Shown piece by piece: positions 52,094 to 60,227 of a stretch of 64,000 nt of DNA. The notes below the pieces were generated by a model, which saw only the letters and a program-made list of their open reading frames with translations, ran no database searches and was not told the DNA's origin. Each line of letters opens with the position of its first letter. The stretch's first letter is position 1. This DNA comes from an uncultured Selenomonas sp. GTDB taxonomy: Bacteria; Bacillota; Negativicutes; Selenomonadales; Selenomonadaceae. The stretch spans positions 20,539 to 84,538 of the forward strand of contig CAMVGU010000014.1 of assembly GCA_947167105.1 (NCBI GenBank). Direction: 5' to 3'. The translations under genes were made by a program, and so were the position numbers.

Positions 52094-53293
52094 ATGGAAC
52101 TAACATACGTTATCATCTTAATGCAAGTGGCTGTCATCGCTATACTGGTGGCTCTCCTGATGAAAAAGCCAGACAATTCCCATACGGAACAAGTCTTGTG
52201 GAACATGCAGAAGGTTCTTGGGGATAGTCAACAGATAACCAAGGACGATATATGCCGAAGCCTGATCCAGATGAATGACGCCAGCAGCAAAAGCCTTCAG
52301 GAGATAAAAAGCATAATGGATAATGGGCTGTTATCCGTGAGGAACGAAACCGAGAAGGGAATTCAGGCAGTCCGTGATGAGCTCGACAAAAATCTGAAAG
52401 AAATCAAGGGCGTAGTAAACGAGCAGTTGCAGACGGCCCTAGAAAAACGTATAACGGCGTCCTTTGCAACAGTAAGCAATCAACTGGAGCAAGTCTACAA
52501 GGGGCTTGGCGAAATGCAGACGTTGGCTAATGACGTGGGCAGCCTGAAGCATGTTCTTAGCGGGGTAAAGTCCCGTGGAATATTGGGAGAATACCAACTT
52601 AAAACCATATTGACTGATATTATGCCGACGGAACAGTTTGAAGAAAATGTTGAAACCGTGCCCAACAGTGGCAAACGAGTAGAATTTGCAATAAAGCTGC
52701 CGGGGGCTGACGGAAATACGGTATACCTTCCCATAGACGCAAAATTCCCGATGGATTCATACAGCCATTTACTTGAAGCACAGGAATCTGGCGACAAGAC
52801 CTTAGTGGAACAAGCTCAAAGAGAACTGGAGACACGTTTGGATAGTGAAGCCAAAGACATCTCCACAAAATATCTTTCCCCTCCATACACAACCAGCTTT
52901 GCGATTATGTTCCTTCCCATAGAAGGACTTTATGCGCATGCGGTAGACAGCAGTATGGTAGAACGGCTACAACGCAAATACAAGGTCAATATTGCTGGGC
53001 CAAGCACCATGGCAGCTATGCTAAACAGCCTCCAGATGGGCTTCAGGACGTTGGCTATACAGAAGCGTTCCCATGAGGTATGGAAAACATTGGGAGAGGT
53101 AAAGACCGAGTTTGTCAAATACAACGATGCCATCGACGCACTGCACAAGCAGTTTGGTCAGGTAAGCAACAAATTCGACGCTTTGGTAAATACACGAACC
53201 AATGTGCTCATGCGTAAACTTAGGGACGTAGAAGCTGTTCCCAGTAACGACGCTCCTCCATCTTTGGCAGATATTACCGAAAACGAGAAATAA
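52094..53293 (+). CDS. rmuC: DNA recombination protein RmuC
   Basis: 399 residues from ATG 52094 (GGAGG 6 nt upstream). One N-terminal membrane helix (YVIILMQVAVIAILVALLM), a long coiled coil (about 40-155) and the RmuC nuclease-like core (GILGEYQLKTIL, VEFAIKLPGADG, YLPIDAKFPMDSY, IAGPSTMAAMLNSLQMGF). RmuC limits inversion at short inverted repeats. The gene is AT-richer than the envelope genes and lies between duplicated TA remnants, consistent with an acquired segment. Confidence 0.92.
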   Translation: MELTYVIILMQVAVIAILVALLMKKPDNSHTEQVLWNMQKVLGDSQQITKDDICRSLIQMNDASSKSLQEIKSIMDNGLLSVRNETEKGIQAVRDELDKNLKEIKGVVNEQLQTALEKRITASFATVSNQLEQVYKGLGEMQTLANDVGSLKHVLSGVKSRGILGEYQLKTILTDIMPTEQFEENVETVPNSGKRVEFAIKLPGADGNTVYLPIDAKFPMDSYSHLLEAQESGDKTLVEQAQRELETRLDSEAKDISTKYLSPPYTTSFAIMFLPIEGLYAHAVDSSMVERLQRKYKVNIAGPSTMAAMLNSLQMGFRTLAIQKRSHEVWKTLGEVKTEFVKYNDAIDALHKQFGQVSNKFDALVNTRTNVLMRKLRDVEAVPSNDAPPSLADITENEK

Positions 53294-53308
53294 AAGAAAC
53301 ACCCTTTC

Positions 53309-53484
53309 CTGCTAATCGGATTTTGTGCCCTTATGATTTTCCTGGCCTGCATTTTTTCAGTGTCAAACGTTTTCCCCCAAACCAAAAACGAAAAAATTAC
53401 ACTTTTTCCTGTCCCTGGGGCTGTATCTGATTGCTGCCGTCTTTTGCTTGCCTGTGCTGCTCTGGCTGGAATCTCTGTTTTGAG
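53309..53484 (+). pseudogene. Remnant of the 109-residue membrane protein gene
   Basis: About 175 nt closely match 51283-51464, but single-base deletions (in the runs before TTTTTTCAG and in the CGAAAAAA run) shift the frame at least twice. No start. It marks the left end of the second duplication copy. Confidence 0.85.
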
Positions 53485-53487
53485 ATT

Positions 53488-54066
53488 TTAGGGATTAATA
53501 CGATTCTTTATATCCTCAATGGATGGCAGTTGCTTGCGAAATTTTTCCGGGAGTTCATCTGTAAGCCTGTATTCGCTGACACCAATAGGCTTGTTGATGT
53601 CACGCAAGGCATACTCGGCAATCAAGTCATTCTTGCTTTTGCACAGAAGCAAGCCAATAGTGGGAGCACCCTGATCTGTCTTTAGGGAATCGAAGATATA
53701 AGGGTCTTTCATCATCTGGGTGGCCAATTCACTCTGGGATGCCGGTAGCCTTTTTTCAAAATTATTGATTTTTCAGCAGCAGCCTGTCTGGCGTACAGAT
53801 TGCTCTCTATCTGGTGAACCAGCACATTGCGCGACCAGCCATTTTCAACACTCTGATTTGCATACCAAAGCAAAACAGGCCGTTCCTTTACCTTATCAAT
53901 AAGGGTAACAACATGATACCATGATAATTGTGCAAGCACCTCTTGCACAATTTCCCTCTCAGGAAAAAGCCCGGCAAATTTGGCCATATATTTAAGATTC
54001 CGCACAGAGTAGCCCTTAGTATCAGGGTATTCCAGCCGGAGATCACGGGATAAATTCTCTATGAAA
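53488..54066 (-). pseudogene. YhcG/DUF1016 nuclease pseudogene
   Basis: Two frames carry parts of a YhcG-type PD-(D/E)XK nuclease. The N-terminal part (53712-54066) reads LRLEYPDTKGYSVRNLKYM and ends ESNLYARQAAAEK; a frameshift near 53760 moves to the other frame (KRLPASQSELATQMMKD). There the sequence jumps from PYIFDSL straight to KTDQGAPTIGLLLCKSKND: the catalytic core between them, about 100 residues in intact relatives, is missing. The 5' end is cut at the junction with the duplicated mqsR remnant (54066/54067). Non-functional. Confidence 0.85.
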
Positions 54067-54157
54067 TCATGTTCCCTATAAGGGCTACACGGTCTATGTC
54101 AAGTTTACCCAAGGCGTGGTTACAGAGTTTGATTTACTATCGTTCAAAGAGAAATGA
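54067..54157 (+). pseudogene. mqsR toxin 3' remnant, second copy
   Basis: About 29 codons ending LLSFKEK, a near copy of 51494-51584. It starts abruptly at the YhcG junction and has no start codon. Confidence 0.7.
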
Positions 54158-54167
54158 GGTGCTATCC

Positions 54168-54359
54168 ATGGCAGACGTCAGATATGATATTGAAACCGGC
54201 GCAGAATTGAAGCGCGATATTCGTCCTTTCACCATAAATTTCCACGGTCACAGCAGGACTTTTGACATGCCCGGCTGGTATCCGCCAGGCAATGAGTGCG
54301 ACGCCACCTTCACCCAGGATGACCTGAAGGTATATAACAAGTCCATTAAAAGATTATAA
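54168..54359 (+). pseudogene. MqsA-like antitoxin, second copy, truncated
   Basis: 63 codons nearly identical to the start of the gene at 51595 (MADVRYDIETGAELKRDIRP), ended by a TAA after SIKRL; beyond it the homologous sequence continues briefly (GCTGAAGCCGAGCAA). The helix-turn-helix half is lost. Confidence 0.8.
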
Positions 54360-54387
54360 GCTGAAGCCGAGCAATAATACTTGCATA

Positions 54388-54427
54388 AAGAGCCGCCCAA
54401 GGCTAATAAGCCTTAGGCGGCTCTTTT
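54388..54427. terminator. Rho-independent terminator
   Basis: AAGAGCCGCC.AAGGC / GCCTT.GGCGGCTCTT stem with T5 on the plus strand and an A-run on the other, 12 nt downstream of the minus-strand gene stop at 54439; likely bidirectional. Confidence 0.82.
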
Positions 54428-54438
54428 TCAAGTACCAC

Positions 54439-56556
54439 TCAGAGCCTCATAAACTCCGCTTCTCTTTCCACTTCCTGGGGCAGCTTTTCCACCAGTTTCA
54501 AAATCTTCCTTGTCAGGAATTCATAGGACTGCATTTTCGTATCCTGCTGCTTGGTCCAGCGGGCGATAAGTTGCTGGTACTGGGGGTTGGCGGACAGGGC
54601 GTCCCTGTAGCGTCGGGAGAAGGTGCAGTAGCGGAACAGGATGTCCCGCGCCACTTTGTTCAGCCGGGGCAGGCCCTCGGACTCGAATTTGAGGAAGGTT
54701 TCGTAGTCGCCGATGAATACATCCCGGTAATTGTTATTCTTGCGCTGCAGGGTCTGCTTGACCTTCTCCTTCATATCCGCAGACAGGTCATGGTTTTTCT
54801 TGTAGAATTGCAGGTAGTTTATATATTCCGCTGTCAGGGAGGGGTCTGAGATATCGCTGTAATGCACCCCCTGGACGCGCTTGCACATCTCCCAGCGGAA
54901 CTGGGCGCACATACGCAGTACGGTAGCGTCCAGCTTTTCGGAATGGAGGATGGACAGCACCATATGGGCAGGGGTTGTGCGCTTGCGTCCCTCGATTTCC
55001 TGCCACATATGCCCGCGGCTGCCGAAGTTCGGCATCAGGATGATGTAGGGCAGGACTTCCACATTGTACTCAAAGCGGTTCATCTTCAGCTCCGGGTAGG
55101 ATGTCACCGTCTGCCGGTAGAAGCAGCCGAAATCCATTTCCCGCACCTTGTCCAGGGCTGCCCGCACCCTGGCGGGGCTGGCCAGGCACTCCTCCAGGGG
55201 ACGCACTGCCATGCCTGCGTGGAAGACAGGCACAAAGGTGAAGATGCTGCCATAGGTCATCTTATTGGCACTGGCAAAGAGGGTCTGGATCTCGTAGCGC
55301 ACCATGGCCTGACGGTCATCCAGCATGGCATCGGCCTGCTTCTGGGTAATGGCCGCCGAGCGCACCTGCTCCCGCAGGTATTCCGACCAGTCGTTGTCAA
55401 ACTCGTTCTTGGAAGGCTGGGCCTCACCGCTGTATATCTTGCACAGCCAGTCATAGACAGGCAGGATCAGACCCTCCGGGTCTTCCTCCCACAGCAGCAT
55501 GCACTTATAGAGGGCTGCCGTGTTCTCCGCTCCTGCCAGTTCTTCATCCACGAAGCCGAAGCGGAAGAACATCTTCACCTCTGCAGGCACATCCTCCGTA
55601 TTCAGGCTCTTGAAGAAAGCCGCTTCATAAATGGCGTAGAAGTTATTCGCCAGTTCGCGCCTGAGACGGCGCATGTCGTCACCCCGATCCAGCCTGTCCG
55701 GAGCCGCGATGAATTTCCTGATATCCCGCCGAAAGGCATCCGCTATGTCCGCACTCGGCTCAGCAAAGGCCAGAATAGTCTCCAGGGCATGGGTGATGGA
55801 GGGAATATGTCCGCTGCCGCCCATGGCCTCCTTACGCTTCGCTTCGTCCAGCTTTGCTTTCTGGGTGTGGTAAGCCTTGACGAAGGCAGCCGCCCCGGTT
55901 CTTGTCTCCCTGATGAAGGAAAGGGCCTGCTCCATCTGCGGCTGCAGCATCTGCCCCATATGAGCGGCCATCATCACGCTGCCCACGCAGAAGCTGCTGC
56001 CCAGAGGATAGTATTCCTTCCTGAGCTGCTCATCCTGCTCATAGAAGGAACGGCAGAGCTCCGCCCGCCAGCCGCCAAGAATCTCCGGCTGGGGCGGCTC
56101 CTTAAGCGCCGTGATATTCTCGAATTTCTCCGGCGGGATCATCAGCTTGGCGCAAATATCCCTATATGCCTCGTAATCCGTTTTCAGCTTGGTACACAAG
56201 GCGCAGCCCCGTTCGTGTACCGCGGCCAGTGCCTCGAAGAACCCTTCCAGCATGGCGATGCTGGATGACGCCATCACCGGCGCAATGGAGGGATTGGCCT
56301 TCACCAGTTCCAGCAAGTCTGCCTCACCCTGATAGTCATAGATAAAGAGGGTGCTGTCCTCGCTGGCCGTATACTCGTAGGCGTAATGGCGGCCTGCCCT
56401 GTCAAAGGCCCCGATGATGGCGCCGCTCACTGCCTGTACGGATACAGCCTCATCCCTTTTGATGGAAATGCTGCCCTTCAGGATGATTTCCAAGGTATTC
56501 ACTATGTCGCCCTGACGGTGCAGCACCTGCCCCTGGGCAATATCAAATTTTCTCAT
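54439..56556 (-). CDS. Cyclic-nucleotide-binding-domain protein with large unknown region
   Basis: 705 residues. Residues 1 to about 105 fit a cNMP-binding beta-barrel (MRKFDIAQGQVLHRQGDIV, LEIILKGSISIKRDE, GAIIGAFDRAG). The remaining about 600 residues are mostly helical, with several Cys (CALCTKL) and aromatic-rich stretches such as YIILMPNFGSRGHMWQEIEG, and match no domain I can name. There is no HTH, kinase or GGDEF motif, so it is not a CRP-type regulator. Cytoplasmic; no operon partners. Conserved but unexplained. Confidence 0.62.
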   Translation of the reverse strand: MRKFDIAQGQVLHRQGDIVNTLEIILKGSISIKRDEAVSVQAVSGAIIGAFDRAGRHYAYEYTASEDSTLFIYDYQGEADLLELVKANPSIAPVMASSSIAMLEGFFEALAAVHERGCALCTKLKTDYEAYRDICAKLMIPPEKFENITALKEPPQPEILGGWRAELCRSFYEQDEQLRKEYYPLGSSFCVGSVMMAAHMGQMLQPQMEQALSFIRETRTGAAAFVKAYHTQKAKLDEAKRKEAMGGSGHIPSITHALETILAFAEPSADIADAFRRDIRKFIAAPDRLDRGDDMRRLRRELANNFYAIYEAAFFKSLNTEDVPAEVKMFFRFGFVDEELAGAENTAALYKCMLLWEEDPEGLILPVYDWLCKIYSGEAQPSKNEFDNDWSEYLREQVRSAAITQKQADAMLDDRQAMVRYEIQTLFASANKMTYGSIFTFVPVFHAGMAVRPLEECLASPARVRAALDKVREMDFGCFYRQTVTSYPELKMNRFEYNVEVLPYIILMPNFGSRGHMWQEIEGRKRTTPAHMVLSILHSEKLDATVLRMCAQFRWEMCKRVQGVHYSDISDPSLTAEYINYLQFYKKNHDLSADMKEKVKQTLQRKNNNYRDVFIGDYETFLKFESEGLPRLNKVARDILFRYCTFSRRYRDALSANPQYQQLIARWTKQQDTKMQSYEFLTRKILKLVEKLPQEVEREAEFMRL

Positions 56557-56668
56557 GCCGGACTGAGCCTCCTTTGCCGCTGCTCCCCAATATCTCTACA
56601 TGTATAATTGGCGATTGATGGCTTTTTCCCTGCCTAGGAAGCGGCAAAAACTGGAATAGGCAGTGCCT

Positions 56669-57340
56669 TTACTGAAAGGACAAGGCCGCCCGCCTGGCCA
56701 GCTCGTCGCAGCGCTCATTGGCCTTGACCCCCACATGGCCCTTGACCCAGTGAAACTCCACCTGATGCTGCCGGAAGGCTTCGTCCAGCGCCCGCCAGAG
56801 ATCCTGGTTCAGCACCGGCGTGCCTTTGGCAGTCTTCCAGCCGTTGCGCTTCCAGCCCGAGAGCCAATGCTTGGTGAAGCCGTTTTTCATATACTGGCTG
56901 TCCGTATAGAGTGCCACCCTGGAGCCGGCTGGTAGGCCAGCGAGGGCCTTAATAGCCGCCGTAAGCTCCATGCGGTTGTTAGTGGTGGCTGGCTCCCCGC
57001 CGGAAAGCTCCCGCACCTCCCCTGTGGCCTGCTCCGTAATGACGCAGGCCCAACCCCCCGGGCCGTCAGGATTGCGCAGGCAGGAGCCGTCCGTGTAAAT
57101 AACATAGTCCGCCTCACCGGCAGCGGGAGGCTCCGGGACAGCCTGCCCCCCGGATGCGCCGGGGCTGCCCCCATAGGGCGGCACATAATCGAGATTCAGC
57201 CAGTCCATGGCTTCCTGGGCGGTCATAAAGCCCTTGTACCTGGCCCCCATATAGCCATCCACCTGAGCCTTGCATTCTGCCCAGGTGGTGAACAGCCCCG
57301 TCTTGCGCCCCACGCGCACCGCATAAACTTTTTTTGCCAT
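56669..57340 (-). CDS. rnhA: Ribonuclease HI with N-terminal hybrid-binding domain
   Basis: 223 residues from ATG 57340 (AGGAGG site). The N-terminal caulimovirus-type RNA:DNA hybrid-binding domain (about 1-50; KVYAVRVGRKTGLFTTWAEC, AMDWLN) is joined by a Gly/Pro linker to RNase HI with all four catalytic acids: Asp in YTDGSC, Glu in NRMELTAA, Asp in YTDSQY, Asp in RCDELA. It removes RNA from RNA:DNA hybrids. The upstream frame to 57529 runs into repeat R3 and is not coding. Confidence 0.93.
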   Translation of the reverse strand: MAKKVYAVRVGRKTGLFTTWAECKAQVDGYMGARYKGFMTAQEAMDWLNLDYVPPYGGSPGASGGQAVPEPPAAGEADYVIYTDGSCLRNPDGPGGWACVITEQATGEVRELSGGEPATTNNRMELTAAIKALAGLPAGSRVALYTDSQYMKNGFTKHWLSGWKRNGWKTAKGTPVLNQDLWRALDEAFRQHQVEFHWVKGHVGVKANERCDELARRAALSFQ

Positions 57341-57365
57341 ACTGCCTCCTACACACTTAAAAAAC

Positions 57366-57508
57366 CAATGGACTGGAACAAAGATCCACCAAACTCCGCG
57401 CCCAGGGATGGGCGCTGCCGCCCTCGTTCTCCAAGGAAGGGAACAAGGGCGGCGGTTTTCTTTGGTTACTTTCTTTGTCCACACAAAGAAAGTAACACCA
57501 CGAGCCTT
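57366..57508. repeat. Interspersed palindromic repeat, copy R3
   Basis: The fullest uninterrupted copy: core as in R1/R2 plus a perfect 14-bp inverted repeat GTTACTTTCTTTGT/ACAAAGAAAGTAAC (57465-57478, 57483-57496) and CACCACGAGCC end. The following bases to 57626 contain GGGACGC..GCGTCCC (about 57539-57559) and no gene. Confidence 0.85.
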
Positions 57509-57626
57509 GCCAGGCGCCATCGGGCGCACAGTATAAAAGGGACGCCCGCAAGCGTCCCTCTAAGCGCCATCCCCCGCCCCCCTGAGGGGCGGACAGGAGA
57601 ATTGGCGCAATCTGCTATCTGCTGAT

Positions 57627-58907
57627 TTATTCCGGCTTCCTGATGGTCTCCACGCCGCACATATAAGGCACCAGGGCCTGGGGCACGATAACGGAGCCAT
57701 CCTCCTGCTGATAGTTTTCCAGAATGGCCGCCACCGTGCGGCCCACCGCCAGCCCGGAGCCGTTCAGCGTATGGGCAAATTCCGGCTTGGACTTGCTGTC
57801 CCTGCGGAACTTGATATTCGCCCGGCGTGCCTGATAGTCAAGGCAGTTGGAGCAGGAGGAAATCTCCCGGTACTTGTGCTGGCTGGGGAACCAGACTTCC
57901 AGGTCATAGGTCTTGGCGGAAGTAAAGCTCATATCCCCGGTGCAGAGCTGCACCACGCGGTAGGGCAGCCCCAAAGCCTGCAACACATCCTCCGCCGCCT
58001 GCACCATGGTCTCCAGTTCCTCCCAGGATTCCTCCGGCTTCGTGAACTTAATCATCTCCACCTTGTTGAACTGGTGCTGGCGGATAAGCCCCCTGGTATC
58101 ACGGCCAGCACTGCCCGCCTCGGCGCGGAAGCAGGCTGTGTAGCAGGCATAGCGCTCCGGCAGCTTGCTGCCATCCAATATCTCATCCCGATGGTAATTG
58201 GTCATGGGCACCTCGCCGGTAGGCACCAGATAGTAATCCAGCCCCTCCAGCTTGAACATATCCTCTGCAAACTTAGGCAGCTGGCCCGTGCCGATCATGC
58301 TGTCCTTGCTGGCAATGTAAGGAGCCAGCATCTCCGTATAGCCGTGCTTATTCGCATGGAGATCCATCATAAAGGCAATGCAGGCACGCTCCAGGCGGGC
58401 TCCCAGCCCCTTGTAGAACATGAAACGCGCCCCCGTGACCTTCGCCGCCCGGTCGGCGTCCAGGATATCCAGCTCCGTGCCCAGATCCCAGTGGGCCTTC
58501 GGCTCAAAGGAGAACTCCCTGGGCTCTCCCCACCTGCGGACTTCCGGGTTCTCCGTATCGTCCTTGCCGATGGGCACATCCTCCTTCGGCATATTGGGGA
58601 TATGCAGCAGGATATCCCGCAGCTTCTCCTCAGTCTCCTTCAGTTCCCCGTCAATGGCGGAAATCTTCGTGCCGATGGCGCGCACCTCGGCCTGGGCGCT
58701 TTCTGCATCTTCCCCGGCCTTCTTCATCTGGCCGATTTTCTTTGAGGCCGCATTGCGCTCCGCCTTCAGGGCCTCACCCTCCTGCAGCAGCTCTCGGCGC
58801 CTCTGCTCCAGCCGCTCGAAGTCCGACAAATCCAGCGGATTGCAGCGATTCTTCAGCATCTGCCTGACTTCCTCCAGATGCTCACGGACAAATTTGATAT
58901 CCAGCAC
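57627..58907 (-). CDS. serS: Seryl-tRNA synthetase
   Basis: 426 residues from GTG 58907 (AGGAGTGG site), the normal length. The N-terminal coiled-coil arm (about 30-100) binds the long variable arm of tRNA-Ser. Class II motif 2 is in [20 protein letters not shown] and motif 3 in [19 protein letters not shown]. Charges tRNA-Ser and, in some bacteria, tRNA-Sec. The upstream region is occupied by hairpin repeats. Confidence 0.95.
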   Translation of the reverse strand: MLDIKFVREHLEEVRQMLKNRCNPLDLSDFERLEQRRRELLQEGEALKAERNAASKKIGQMKKAGEDAESAQAEVRAIGTKISAIDGELKETEEKLRDILLHIPNMPKEDVPIGKDDTENPEVRRWGEPREFSFEPKAHWDLGTELDILDADRAAKVTGARFMFYKGLGARLERACIAFMMDLHANKHGYTEMLAPYIASKDSMIGTGQLPKFAEDMFKLEGLDYYLVPTGEVPMTNYHRDEILDGSKLPERYACYTACFRAEAGSAGRDTRGLIRQHQFNKVEMIKFTKPEESWEELETMVQAAEDVLQALGLPYRVVQLCTGDMSFTSAKTYDLEVWFPSQHKYREISSCSNCLDYQARRANIKFRRDSKSKPEFAHTLNGSGLAVGRTVAAILENYQQEDGSVIVPQALVPYMCGVETIRKPE

Positions 58908-58941
58908 GTCTACCACTCCTAAATTCTGTGTTTTCAATGAT

Positions 58942-59133
58942 GTATAACGAGGCAAAGGATGTCCCTCACTTCTTAAGTGGAGGTGTACATCTTAACAGAC
59001 GGGAGCATATCTCCCGCCTCGTTGAAAGGCCGAGAGGAGGATTTGCCTACGGCAAATCTGGAACAATGGCCTTATAATTATAACGCAATTATTCAAGTTT
59101 TGCCAGAGGCAAAACATTCCAATCGGCCTTTCA
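58942..59133. repeat. Composite hairpin repeat, inverted copy plus extra unit
   Basis: 58942-59076 is an inverted copy of 37292-37428, with outer stem AAGGCC/GGCCTT where the other copy has AACGCC/GGCGTT: both arms changed together. 59077-59133 is a further, partly degenerate unit with inner GTTTTGCC/GGCAAAAC hairpin. This fills most of the 340 nt between serS and the aldo/keto reductase gene; nothing else is clear there. Confidence 0.78.
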
Positions 59134-59250
59134 GCACGCCCTGTATCCCCCAAAAAGAAAATTCCCCAAAATGGCAGGAGAAGCCTGGCTGACACTCGAA
59201 ATGGTTATATGTCCGAAGCGGGAATATTTTATGTAAACGGAGGCGAAAAG

Positions 59251-60207
59251 ATGAGATTCACATGGCTTGCAATAAGTTTGCTTCTCCTTTGCTTTTGCAC
59301 CGGCTGTGCGGCAAATTCTCACGAGGGTACAGCCAGTGCAGAAACAGGGGAACAGGAGAAAAAGGAGACCAGAGTGCAGACATACATAGAAAGCACTGAA
59401 TCGGTAAAACTGAACAGCGGTTATGCCATGCCGAGGCTTGGTCTTGGGACATGGACCCTGCGCGACAAGACCTGCGAAGATGCCGTATACACTGCCATCA
59501 AGTGCGGCTATCGCCTGATTGACACGGCTCGTTATTATGGCAATGAAGCTGCTGTAGGCAAGGGAATCAACAAAGCTATAGACGAGGGGCTGGTCAGGCG
59601 TGAGGAAATTTTTATCACCAGCAAAATCATGCCGGGAGATTATACCAGAGCCGACAGGGCCATTGATGATTCCCTGGCCGCCCTTAAGCTTGGCTATATC
59701 GACCTTATGCTGATACACCAGCCCGGAGCAAATGACGAGGAAGTTTATAAGGCCCTGGAGCGTGGCGTTCGTGACGGGAAAATACGCTCCATCGGCATTT
59801 CCAATTACTACACGCCCCAGGACTTTGAGAGAATCCAAAGAATTGCTGAAATAACTCCCGCTGTGGTACAAAACGAAAATCATCCCTACTATCAAAATAC
59901 CAGCTTGCAGGAATATCTGAAAAAATACAATACCGTCTTGGAAGCGTGGTATCCCTTCGGCGGAAGGGGGAACACCGAAAAGATACTGCAAAACGAAACC
60001 ATCAAAAGAATTGCCAAAGCCCATGGCAAGACTTCCGCCCAGATTGTCCTGCGCTGGCAGATACAGGCAGGGTATGTCGTGATTCCCGGATCGTCAAATC
60101 CAGCGCATATTGCGGAAAATATCAGCATTTTTGATTTTGAGCTGACCGCCGATGAAATGCAGGATATGGCGGGACTGGACAGGCAAGCGCGATTTGAGAA
60201 TTGGTGA
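59251..60207 (+). CDS. Lipoprotein aldo/keto reductase
   Basis: 318 residues from ATG 59251 (GGAGG site; the frame open from 59209 is an extension). A lipoprotein signal with lipobox FCTGCAANSHEG is followed by a complete AKR barrel. The catalytic tetrad is visible: Asp and Tyr in LIDTARYYGNEA, Lys in FITSKIMP, His in LMLIHQPG; the cofactor motif VIPGSSNPAHIAEN is present. AKRs are normally cytosolic NAD(P)H enzymes, so export and lipid anchoring is unusual. Substrate unknown. Confidence 0.85.
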   Translation: MRFTWLAISLLLLCFCTGCAANSHEGTASAETGEQEKKETRVQTYIESTESVKLNSGYAMPRLGLGTWTLRDKTCEDAVYTAIKCGYRLIDTARYYGNEAAVGKGINKAIDEGLVRREEIFITSKIMPGDYTRADRAIDDSLAALKLGYIDLMLIHQPGANDEEVYKALERGVRDGKIRSIGISNYYTPQDFERIQRIAEITPAVVQNENHPYYQNTSLQEYLKKYNTVLEAWYPFGGRGNTEKILQNETIKRIAKAHGKTSAQIVLRWQIQAGYVVIPGSSNPAHIAENISIFDFELTADEMQDMAGLDRQARFENW

Positions 60208-60227
60208 AGGCAGGCATTGACATTTCC

